Assembly (NCBI GenBank): GCA_016801845.1
Contig: CM028928.1
Location: 12,866,827 to 12,930,826, forward strand
Direction of reading: 5' to 3'
From: Polydactylus sextarius
Lineage: Eukaryota; Chordata; Actinopteri; Polynemidae
Length of the DNA stretch: 64,000 bases
Under the pieces are notes generated by a model. The model saw nothing but the letters and a program-made list of their open reading frames with translations, was not told the DNA's origin and ran no database searches. Position numbers and translations under genes: made by a program. Shown here piece by piece: positions 24,062-34,340 of the stretch. Position 1 is the stretch's first letter. Each line of letters starts with the position of its first letter.

Positions 24062-27000
24062 GTTTATTCTGACAACTGATAATAATTCACATAATAATTC
24101 ATAATAAAACATAATAATTCACAGTCTATGTTCAAAATAAAATGATTATTTTTGCCATAGGTGCATTAAACAGTTCATGCAAATGTTGTGAATCAGTTTT
24201 TCCTACCTGTGAACAAAAGCTTAAAAATATGAAATAACTACCACTTTTTAAAAGCAAATTTTTTGTATATAATTAGAATTTTATAACCATCACTCACTGG
24301 TTTGGTTTGAATCTTAGTTGATGATCACACTGCAAATCATCATCATGAGAACACTCTCTATCAAAGTGAAGACGGATATCGTAGCTGTAGTTCATATTAT
24401 AGATTGCACTGGTCAAAAACAGCAGATCATTTGCTTTCTAGCATTTTTTCCAGGTTGAATGACACCTCCTTTAAGGGAGATGATGATTATTTTTTATTTC
24501 AGTACATGTCTTCAAGCTCCACGTTCCTTTAAATCTTGACACGTAGCACTTCCAAATCCTCCACAATATTCCACCCTGTCTCAGTCTGAATCTCCCAACC
24601 TCGGTGCACAATGTTTCATCAACCAGTTACCACCAGTGCACTTTAACAATGATGCACTGGATCCAGCCCTCTCCTCCCTCATGACCTGGAGCCCCAGGTC
24701 AACTCTTTGATACGTGCAGATGATTTACAGCAGAGCAGCAGCAGCAGCCAGGCCTGTCTGAGGGTTTTGATGTGTCAGATTTTAATGCAAAGCTCCCCAA
24801 GTCCCCCTTCATACATCCCCAGGCAGACCGCACACATCACTAATCTAAGTTAAAATGACTCATTTCCCAGCTAATGTCTCTAATACCAATCACTCTGTTG
24901 CATTAAAATGATTTCCAGCTCATGAACTATTATCCCCTGATGGAGATTCTTCACTTTAAACACTAGAAAAGCTTTATTTGTTAAATAAGAAACAGGCAAT
25001 GAATTAGACTTTTTGATGTTTTGAAAGCTGAGGTGGTTTAAGTTACAAATTCTACTCAGGTTTCGCTCCAGCGTGAAAATATTTGTGTGCCAGGTAGCAG
25101 ATTAGTTCTTTAGAAATGGGATATATGGTACAAAAAACTGCTAGATTCAGTATTGATTCTTTTTGAAATGACAGATGATTGACCGCCACACACAGAAAAT
25201 GCTAAAACATGAATAACTGATTTTCTCTCCGGACATTTGTCTCTGGTGTTACTCCTCTATGGCATTTAAGTCCTACTTCTCTCCAAATAAATCAATAATT
25301 ACTTAAAAATCCACACTTTTTCACACAACCTTTTCACTTTCAGGGCCAGAATATAAAAATAAAATAAATAGAAAAAGCTGAGTGTAGAAATGAATAATGT
25401 GAAACTGAATTTATTGATTGTTTTTTGTGCTAATTGAAGTCTTGGCTATTGCTTTCTAGCCAATTCACTTGGCCTTGAGTCAAAATTCTGACTGAAATCC
25501 TTTAGTAAAACAAATTAAAAAGGCATCAGATAATGACAGCAGGTTGTTGTAGTAATAACAAAGCTTTCTCACAATCAGACACTCGTGTATGTGCGAGTGT
25601 GTGTTTACTGTATGTGTGTGGCAAATTTAAAGTTTTGAGTCCACTCTGAACCTTCTTTACGTTGTTACACTTTCCTTTTTTCCCCTCACACCATTCATTT
25701 ATTTCCTGTCCTTTCCACTCTTGCATTCACTTTTTTTATTTCTTTTCCCACCCAGGTCTCACCTCCTGTAAACCTCTCACAGTTATAATTTGAGGACATC
25801 TGGAGGTACAAATAAACAGAGGGCTCGGGGTGTACGATTTGTGCTGCAGTCAGCAGTGCTTGCACCAAAACAACAAGAAAAACCATAGAGTAATAAGCGG
25901 GGGAGCTGCAGCCAGACGCCTGAAATTGTACTGTTTTTTAATGCTTTTCACCTGATAACTCTTCTTATGAAAGGACAGGTGCAGTATTAAAACACCATAA
26001 TAAGAAGCAGCGCGTTGCTACTGCTTGTGAGCAGCCAACCATTGTTGAAACCCACAGATCATAAATCTTTATTCCAGTGTTGATCAGAAAGTTTTTAACG
26101 ATAACAAATAAGTCAGGGTGAATTTGGAGTTAAGGTTACTAGATGTAAGTTTCTGCTGTTGCTGTATAGGTATTGGAAGCAGTAGCAGATTTTACTTGAA
26201 AACTTGAAATGTTGCATCAAACTTTATTTTTTTACTCACCAAGAACTGTCTGCAAAACTAAACAAAAAAAAAAAAACTCCTGTTTTGCTTCTGTTTCTAT
26301 TGCTGTTTTCTTCTATTGACTTGACTAACATGCTAACCAGCTAGCCTTGATCTGACCAGAAGATCTTACACTCTTGTGTCCAGCTTGTCCTGAAGAAGTA
26401 ACACAGTTTGGTGAGTGTATAAACACAATGATGGCTTAACCTCTTGGCAAATGATCGATACCACTGTGCCATTCCCAAACAATGAACCAAGACACCATAA
26501 TGATCTCACATTCAACACATCCAACATTTTTTCTTTCCCTCCTTTACCTTTTTGTCTCCCATTTTCCTATTTATTGGTTGATCTATTTCAGTGATTTTGT
26601 ATCAAGGGAGAGGATTTTATATAAGCCCTTTGGTCTTCCTTTCCTCTCCTGCACAATTATTTGTCTTTGTATCATTGAATGTTTTTTTATATTTTTTTTT
26701 TTATCATTGTGCATTTGAATAAAATGAAATAAATGAAATAAATAATAAAAAACCCCTTTTTGGTGTCACTACAGGAATCAATATACTCTGTTTTTTCCAG
26801 TTCACCACAGAGGGAATGTGATTGCACAAAATGTCATAAGAATCCATGCTAAAATGTGTTCTTTAACTTGTTGCTAAGCAACAGTAAACACAAAGTTCAG
26901 GCTAAAGGTCTTGGGTATCATTAGTTTTTGTAGGTATTTGGTCATGATTCAATTAAAAATGATAATGAATGTGTGTTAGTGCAACCACAGAGCTATGTTG

Positions 27001-27917
27001 CTAGTGTGCACCAAAATTTAAAAAAAAGAAAAAAAAAAAAAGAGAAAATATTTTCGGTTTGAATATTTCAGGCAGTTAAAACATTATATAGCTTTAGGGA
27101 GGAGCTGGAACAAGCTGATATTGAATATGTACAAGACTGTGTGAAATGAGGTGATTGTAATTGCATTTAAGTTTAATCAGGGGACACAAAAGGGGGAAGA
27201 CTTAAGAATATGTTTTATTCAGTTATTACTCAAAATAATAGTGTGGATTCGTAAGACTCCTCAAAAAAAGCAAGAATAAATTTAAGCTGAGAACATATTG
27301 TATTTCAGCCTCACACAGTAGCTATCCAGTGGATTTGTTGAGTTATTGCTGAGCCACCAGAATGACAAATCAACTCTCAGCAAACAGACTTTTTCTACTT
27401 GGACCACCATCTCTCCCATACGTGAAGTTATTCTGCTGGCTGGCCCCATCTGGGAAATGGGATCCAAGTCAACAGAGAAGCATGAGATAACTGAAATGTA
27501 GTTTTTTTTTTTTCCTCCATTCCTCTTCCAAGCCTTGCATCTGCAAATTATCTTTGTACCTCTTTACACTTTATATATGTTCCATAGTTCACCTCACTGT
27601 TACTCTCTCTAGTGCTGGCTCAGTTTCTCCCCTTACGCTCTACACCCCTCCTTCACTGTGTCCCTCTAAATTTCCAGAAGACTTTATCTTGCCTATTTCA
27701 AATAGGATTGGGACTCCATTCGCCATGCTTCATGTCGCTTTGCCCGCATTTCTGCGGTTGATACAGACACATCATAAAACTGCGAAATGAGCAAAATATG
27801 ATTTGTCCAAACTTTTCCCTCGCTCTTTGTTGTGTGTGCGATTTGTTTCTCCATCCAAATGCTTTGATTCCAAATGCGTCATGGCATTGGGCAGATGGAG
27901 GTGCCGATCAAAAATTG

Positions 27918-27938
27918 AAAAAAAAAAAAAAAAAAAAA
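27918..27938 (+). repeat. poly-A run
   Basis: About 20 A. No SINE or LINE body is seen upstream. Confidence 0.85.
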
Positions 27939-28081
27939 GCCGAGTAGGTGGTGTCACAGTGGCAAGTGACAGCACCTATTAATTTGACCATTTAATTTTA
28001 AGTCTAACAGCGTCAGGCTCCAACACCTTCAATCTCCTCCTGTCATTCAAAACAAGCCTCTAGCCAGACTGCTGCCACAAA

Positions 28082-28101
28082 TACACACACACACACACAC
28101 T
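28082..28101 (+). repeat. (AC)n microsatellite
   Basis: Ten AC units. Confidence 0.9.
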
Positions 28102-31037
28102 CAGAGTAAGCAAAAAGGCTTTTAATCTAAAACTGAAACTTAGCCTGGTCCTTCCCTGAGAATGCAAATACCCAGGAAAAAGGCTTTAAATCAGTCAGAC
28201 TTAAACCCCAACACGTTCCGAACCAGCGCTACATCATCTTGACGACACTTGAGGGCAGATGTGAGGGTGAGTAAAATGACTGCAGTTGCAAATTGGGTTC
28301 TCCTGTCATAAAGCAGAGGTCCAAGAGACCCAAATATCCTGGGTAATGGCCAGATTGATCCTCCCTCTGTGAAGCTCAGGATTGAAGGTGGAGGTTTATG
28401 ACAGTGTTCTCAGTGAGAAATGGACTGCAACGGAGAAATGTGACACCATGGTATAAATTCATGAGTTCTTGGCGCTTCCCTCTCTTTTTTTTCCTCTTTC
28501 TCTCACCTGAACCTTTGCTCCCACTGTGAACGTCTGCTCTCATTGCAGCTTCAGGATGGAGATTTTCTTCCATTTTGACAAGGTCAAACTTTACCTCAGC
28601 ACACTCCTTCACACTTTCCTCCGTGTTTCATGTTCACCAGGTTGATTAATTAATCAAGTTCCAAATGTGTGAATGCAATCGTAATGGAAATCATATGACT
28701 CAATCATAGGATCCTATGAATCATATGAAATTTTCTGTCCTTTAAGAGAAAAATGTAAAACAGATTAAAAGTCAGTCATATAAGTTATTGTTGCAGCAAG
28801 TTTTATGTTTACTTTTAAATTTACTGAGTAACTGTGACATTCTGGATAATATTTTGCACCAGTGTGTCTCTAAACAATTTTAGAATACAGCAGAATTCAA
28901 TTTACCCCCCCTGACTTAGGGTAGAAGCAGTTATCTTAAAGATGGATATGAAAATCCCAAATCAAATCAAAGAAACTTGACTTACCTTAAATTATAAAAT
29001 AAATGTTTAACTCTTGTGTATGTCTATCAGAATCATTAGAAAAAGGCCTGTAATGTTGGAAGACATACTGGATTTGGTCAGTCTCATCCCACAGCAAATA
29101 TAATAACCCAAAACTTAGGATGAAACGGAAGTAAACATCATGACCACTGTTGCTGGTCCTTGCACTTGGTTTTGGTATGAACTGGACTGAAGGTGAAAGC
29201 AAAGCAAGGTAACCTGCAAGTGCAACATATTTGTGATTGTGAGAACTTGTGCAGCAGTATTGGAACTTTTTTTAATTATGTTTGATCAGCTTTGTAGAAA
29301 GTCTGTGGCAAAACATTGTTCAGACCTGCAGAACTTTTATTTTAAAGAGATATCTACAGATTTCACAAATATATGAATCTAACATTGTGTGAAACAATGT
29401 AGAAGACACTTAAAATATGTTCACTAGTGTGGTGAATACTACTATTTATGTTTGAATATTACTTAAACAAGTACATATAGTAAATGGTTGTGGGACAAGA
29501 TTATGTTTTTTTAACCTTAAAGCAGCACAGGATGAAATAGATGGAGGTAATATATATTTCTAATGTTGTAATTACATGAAATTGCCCTTTAAATCATGAT
29601 CATTTGAAATCTTAAGTATTTGTATCACACTATCAGAGATATTGATCCTCTTGTTTAATTCATGTAGCTTAAAGCTTGTCATCACGATTGACTATCTTCC
29701 TCTGGTCCCATTAATATCTGTCTGACAACTCCCCCTACATGTTAAAAAGCACTTGGATGACACAGCATTTACAAATACTGTGGACAGTGACCCAACATCT
29801 CCCTCTCCCACCTTGTTTTGGCCGCTGCTCTCATACCACTTTTACTTTTATGATAGAGAAAAGGATTTAGAGAGTGCAACACGCTCCAGGGTAGTTCCAG
29901 ACCAGGGCGAGAATAGTGTTTGATAAGTAGAGCACCCTGCACAGCAGCATGAAATGGGAAACTATCATCATAAATCATGGTGGTCACTGGCTTAGGTGAA
30001 CTGATGGGCGTGTTCACATTTTTGGCATGAACAAATGAAAGTGTAGCTGCATTTATCCACTAGATGCCAGTGTTTGCTCTGTTTTTGTAGAATGTAGTGT
30101 CTCATATATCTGATGTTAAAGAAGATGTGTCGTATTACAGGAGTTGTTGTTGTTATTATTATGTTTGTAGCTGGCTGGTTTTACCTTAAATGACTCTGTT
30201 ATGTATAAAAATGATTACTGCAGGAAAAAGGGGAAATTAAGCAGAAAACTGAAACAATTCTGTCACCAGTTTCCAGGAATCACACACAGGACCCTACCCG
30301 TAAATGTTCTTTTCATTCATGAGTATATGACAACTCACTCATTTGATTGAAATGCATGTGAATCTCCTCTAAATCTACTCTTTGATGTGTTTTGTGATCA
30401 CATCAGATCAGGTAATATTGACTTCTGTTTATTTTGTCATCTGGAAGTTTGTGTGTCCATCCGACCACAGAAAGAAACATGTTGTTGGGGACAGCTCTGC
30501 CCTCTGCTGCCCACATTCATAGCTGATCTCCTACAGCCTATTGTGTTAGCAGTAATCATATTTAATATTTCCTATATGTGATCTCAATCGATGATCATGG
30601 GGTTGATCCAATAAGGTGAAACAGTAGCGTGGGGAGTTGGGGCAAAGCAAAGCTCATTGCAGATCCTGGAAGTGTCCTACCAGTCATTTTTCACATTATT
30701 AATAACCAGTTTAAGATGTTTTATGTATTCAGCCCACCTTAAAATGCACTGCATCAGAACCCTCAGGATTTCCTGCAGTTTGACAAATCTTGCTACCCAG
30801 CCCTTTTTTTCTTCCCCTCGTTCCTAATCACATCACTACAGCGTCTGAAATTGAATTGCATTTCTGGGTCCTGTGCCAGAGAGCCAGAGATGGATTTGAT
30901 GTTCAGAAGCACATGGAAGCATTTTTTAAGTCTTTTTATGAAACCTTTCTTGGAAATCAATGGTATTTTTTTAGTGGAACCACAGCAGAGCAGGAGAGTG
31001 TTTGCAGCTGAGTAGTCAAGTCATGCGGTGTTGGGTG

Positions 31038-31067
31038 ATGTTTTTAATCTTTTTAGATTAAAAACAT
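31038..31067. repeat. perfect 13-bp hairpin, 4-base loop
   Basis: ATGTTTTTAATCT, loop TTTT, then AGATTAAAAACAT. AT-rich, between the two main promoter regions. It is too short for a microRNA precursor and is not followed by gene-end features. Confidence 0.9.
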
Positions 31068-32474
31068 ACCCTGTGGATTTCTTTTAGGAAGTTGCCTTAA
31101 TTGAAAAGTAAAACCTGAACAGATGCAAGCTGTTCTGCTGTTGGTGGGCATGTATAGGTGGAGGGTGTTTGCATTTCATGAGGCTTTAAATTTCTCCTGG
31201 AGAAGTTGTTCCTGTTATTACAACTTGTCTGTTATGTTATGTTGTGTGTTATGTGGGTTGTAGAGAGTGGATCACTTCTGGTATTTTTTGTTCATTATTA
31301 TTAATATCATTTGACTCTGCAGACTCATGCTCAGCTTGTTAAGCACACAGAGGGACGTGGTCTCTATCCTGTGAGGGCCTGAGAGCAAATCGAATTACAT
31401 ATTCTGGATCTGCTGTGTATAAAACAACTCCTTCCTGTGCTGGGATTGCAAATGAAGCTAAATGCTGTACAGTCATGCTACTATATGGACCTATCTCCAA
31501 GTTGGCTTTGTATGAACTACTTCCACTTTCACTGCAGTTTTTTTTTTTTTTTAATTATTGTTTTGTTAAGAATAAAATAAGTAAGCATTTTAATCAGCTC
31601 ATTTTTCAACCATAGTAATCAAACATTCAGAAGCTCCAGTTTTTAGTGCTGGATTTAGTGCTTTGTGAATATTTTTTAAATATCTTTTAATTTTAGACTG
31701 TCTGACTGATGAAACACAATTTGAAGATTTCTCATCAGCCTGAGAGCATTTTCACCGTTTTATTTACATAAATGTGAAAAAACATAATCACGGCATGAAT
31801 CAGAGTATGCAAATAAGTGTCACTGCTTTATTCACGTTACACATTATAAGACATTATGTAAGGATAAGAATCCACCATGTTAAGTTCATTTCAATCAGCT
31901 GCATGTATCACTCGCCAGTGAGTTGCTGTTTTTGTGTGGAACTGTAGAAACAAATGAGCAAAACCTTTCACTTCTCAACTTAAACCTGAAACAAAAAACA
32001 AACCAAAAAAAAAAGTAAATCTCAAGTCTCACTCTTTAACGCCAGACTTATTTTATGTTTCCACACACACACAAAAAAATTGCTCTTTGAAAATGTGCTT
32101 TGCTTGTCAACTTTATTCCTGTATTTTCATCCACATGGGGGCAATCTTGCTCTCTTGCACAACAGCCTACAGACTTAAATGGAGGCAAAGATTAGGGGGG
32201 AAACGAGAGAGAGAGAGAAAAAAAAAACTAATCGAGGTACTTGAGCTTACTCTTATCTGCAAAGTCATGATAAGTTTCGACCACAAATCTCTGATATCTG
32301 ATCTGTTAATGTTTGGTCGGTTTCGGCTCGCAACTGTTTAGTCCATCTGCGGGTTTGTGTGCTCACTTGTAAAAAGGCAAAGACCTATTAGTCCCCACTG
32401 AACGGCTCTTCTTTTTTTGTCAGCGGTCACTTTCTTTTCCACCACGAGGGAGAGAAAGAGGGGGGGAGAACGGA

Positions 32475-32522
32475 ATGTCGCTGAGGCTGGTTCCTCTCTG
32501 TCTTTCGGGTTTCGGATCATGA
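32475..32522 (+). other. upstream ORF 1 in DPP6-L leader (15 codons)
   Basis: ATG at 32475 with C at -3 and T at +4, so weak context. It runs 15 codons and stops at TGA 32520-32522. The stop overlaps the ATG of the next small ORF (ATGA overlap). It is in the mRNA only if transcription starts upstream of it. Confidence 0.4.
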
Positions 32523-32542
32523 GCGGTTTGTTCAGCCTGTGA
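32519..32542 (+). other. upstream ORF 2 in DPP6-L leader (7 codons)
   Basis: ATG at 32519-32521 overlaps the stop of the preceding small ORF and closes at TGA 32540-32542 after seven codons. The ATGA overlap would allow stop-start reinitiation if both are in the mRNA. Confidence 0.4.
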
Positions 32543-32677
32543 CACACACACTCATTTTTTTCTTTTCTTTTTTTCCTTTTTTATCCGGGATCAGTTTCGC
32601 ATCAAGTTGGGAAAAAGTGTGGAAACTGCGTCGCCGCAGCATCGGTGAAACCAGATCAGTGAGACTGAAAGTACGTG

Positions 32678-32683
32678 ATGTGA
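32678..32683 (+). promoter_or_regulatory. minimal start-stop uORF (ATG TGA) in DPP6-L leader
   Basis: An ATG followed at once by TGA lies 205 bases before the main start, with G at -3. Start-stop elements are known to hold ribosomes and lower translation of the main frame. No other ATG lies between it and the DPP6-L start. Confidence 0.5.
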
Positions 32684-32887
32684 ATCCTGAACACAGCTTG
32701 GACTCGTGGTTTATCTTTCCTTTCTTTTTTCCCCTCCCTCCAACCGAACCAGAGCATCGCTTAATCGAATTACCTCAGCCATTACTTATTGACCTTCTAT
32801 AACTTGGACTTTTTTTATTTTATTTTTGCATTTATTGATTGTAAGGATTCAGTCTCTCCAAGTTTTTTTTAACAACAAATAGTCGAA

Positions 32888-33058
32888 ATGGCGTCACTGT
32901 ATCAAAGATTTACCGGTAAGATCAACACAAACAAATCCTTCCCCAACCCCCCAGAGGCGAGTCATCTCCTCGGGCAAGGTGTGGAGGTGGAGCGGGCGGT
33001 GGAGAGCCAGCGACCGCGGCCTCAGCATCAGTACCGTCGGCACTGCGAGGACGAGGAT
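32888..33058 (+). CDS. dpp6: dpp6 long-isoform (DPP6-L) first coding exon, 57 codons
   Basis: DPP6 is a single-pass type II membrane protein with an enzymatically inactive prolyl-peptidase-like ectodomain; it joins Kv4 channels and speeds their trafficking and gating in neurons. Seen: the exon starts MASLYQRFTGKINT, continues with a SFP...PPEASHLLG segment, passes through a basic Arg/Gln/His stretch and ends CEDED at donor GTAAGA, phase 0. Mammalian DPP6-L has the same opening and an acidic end just before the shared ELVGSNPPQ exon. The start is fixed by an in-frame TAA at 32870-32872, and the ATG has G at -3 and G at +4. From memory the mammalian L-specific part is near 80 residues, so this copy is shorter and lacks the Gly/Ala-rich middle. 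The encoded part is the cytoplasmic tail. The next exon lies beyond the window. Which teleost paralogue (a or b) cannot be told from this exon. Confidence 0.92.
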
Positions 33059-33238
33059 GTAAGAAACTTATCCTGTCATCACCATTTCCAAATAGTTAAA
33101 GCTGGCTCTTACAGTCAGTAGAATCGACTTTGAAATGACTCCATGTATTGATCTCAGGGTCAGAGAGAAGTCTGAGTGTATTTAACCATTTACTATTAAT
33201 TACAACTCCTCTATTTTTAAGGCAAGTTGTGAAACTTG

Positions 33239-33342
33239 TGCGTCATTGCCTCAATTGGCTGGCTTATCTGTCAATAGCTGACACGTCAGTAACGTCTCTC
33301 GCAAAGTAAAATCGCGCTCAGTGGCGCTGTCCGGTCACGTCA
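33239..33342 (+). promoter_or_regulatory. cluster of CRE-like sites and one RE1 half-site
   Basis: Just inside the intron after the DPP6-L exon are TGCGTCA (33239-33245), ACACGTCA (33281-33288) and TCACGTCA (33335-33342), all close to the CREB/ATF element TGACGTCA. A perfect 10-base RE1 left half, GGCGCTGTCC, is at 33323-33332 without a matching right half. The stretch keeps more CpG than the rest of the intron. Function is inferred from motif matches only. Confidence 0.45.
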
Positions 33343-33797
33343 TCAATCTCCTGAATGCACGTCGCGTATTTGGACACAACACCATGCGCTGTTCGTGTGC
33401 GAGGTTACTGTTTTAATCAACCTTAAGGTGAGAGTAACTAATAGAAGCAGTGACGTGCAGAATTCACCCTCGCCATGAGGTTGTGCTGTAACCATGAGCA
33501 GTGTTTCTATTTTCCTTGTCTTTCCACACAAACTCAAGCACGATTAAAAACCAAATGTTGTGCTGTCAAACCTGCCGTGTAAACTTGCACAGCATGACTC
33601 AGACTGCGCTATTTGTTAAGCCCAGATGATTCATTTGTGGAAGGATTTTCAGTAATTTCTACAAAGGTCACCTTGGTTCTTTTTTTTTTTTTTTTTTTAA
33701 TAATGGCGGTATTCTCATAACCCACGTGTGGTCCGTTCAAAGCACCTGCACGATCCTGAATCGTTGCCAAAACCGCTCAGGTCAGACGGGCAGTGTC

Positions 33798-33818
33798 GGC
33801 GCTGTCTGTGGTGCTGAA
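33798..33818 (-). promoter_or_regulatory. REST/NRSF (RE1) site, near consensus
   Basis: On the minus strand the site reads TTCAGCACC, then AC, then AGACAGCGCC. The RE1 consensus is TTCAGCACC-NN-GGACAGCGCC, so 18 of 19 fixed positions match with correct spacing. It lies 740 bases after the DPP6-L exon. REST silences neuronal genes in other tissues, which fits the brain expression of dpp6. Binding is inferred from the motif. Confidence 0.8.
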
Positions 33819-33843
33819 ACACTGACTGGGGTTACACGCTGTT

Positions 33844-33864
33844 GTCGCTCTCCATGGTACTGAA
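33844..33864 (-). promoter_or_regulatory. second, weaker RE1-like site
   Basis: Same orientation as the stronger site and starting 46 bases after it. On the plus strand the halves read GTCGCTCTCC and GGTACTGAA around a 2-base spacer; 16 of 19 fixed positions agree with the RE1 consensus and the spacing is exact. Alone it would be a weak call, but next to the strong site a tandem pair is likely. Confidence 0.55.
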
Positions 33865-33937
33865 ACAAGACAGCAGCTCCACTTTTTATTATAAAGCTGC
33901 ATTTGTTCAACTGCTTTCTCACATTTGCATAGCCTTA

Positions 33938-33939
<2 letters not shown>

Positions 33940-34016
<77 letters not shown>
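33940..34016 (+). repeat. (CA)n(TA)n compound microsatellite
   Basis: About 18 CA units followed directly by about 20 TA units. It starts 75 bases after the second RE1-like site, so length changes could alter DNA structure beside the REST sites. Confidence 0.97.
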
Positions 34017-34018
<2 letters not shown>

Positions 34019-34320
34019 CATTCTAGATGGTAGATGTTTTGTATTGCTCAAAACAATAGGCAACCCAAGTGTATTTGAAACGGGCGTCTTTAAAATTCTG
34101 TCCCATTTTTTACTTGGATCTTCTGCTACTGAGAACTCAAAACAAAAGATTTTTTTCTTGGGAAAGCAAATATACTGAAATAGAATTAATCACTGACAAT
34201 AATTCTGTTAGTAGTTCATTACAAGCTTCCAAACAGTTATAAAGAAACACTTTGGGTGATGATTACATCAGATCACTAAATCTGAAATTTAGCTGGCATT
34301 TGAAGAGTCTATTTGACAAA

Positions 34321-34340
34321 CAAGACTCTTCAAGACTCTT
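34321..34340 (+). repeat. exact 10-base tandem duplication
   Basis: CAAGACTCTT occurs twice in a row, a small replication-slippage duplication. Confidence 0.85.

Larger units (their letters stand above)
22736..32339. other. region between the 22.7 kb exon and the DPP6-L promoter
   Basis: If the 22.7 kb exon is real this is intron for that transcript. It contains a long GT microsatellite, poly-A, a 16-base palindrome (28704-28719) and the 31.04 kb hairpin, with no exon or element I can name. Confidence 0.55.
32340..32887 (+). promoter_or_regulatory. dpp6: CpG-rich promoter and 5' leader of DPP6-L
   Basis: The stretch before the DPP6-L start is rich in CpG compared with the flanks: by eye about 25 CpG between 32585 and 33060, with a cluster at 32630-32645. 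I see no convincing TATA box at a fitting distance, which suits a CpG-type promoter. The leader holds pyrimidine runs and three short upstream ORFs. The transcription start cannot be placed from sequence alone, so the left edge is approximate. Confidence 0.6.

Noticed and set aside
28704..28719. 16-base palindrome TCATAGGATCCTATGA
   Set aside because: About one such palindrome is expected by chance in 64 kb.
32539..32802. 87-codon frame before the DPP6-L start
   Set aside because: It begins with GTG, not ATG, and lies in the untranslated leader.
33777..34033. Overlapping frames on both strands rich in His-Thr, Tyr-Ile or Val-Cys
   Set aside because: Produced by the CA/TA microsatellite.
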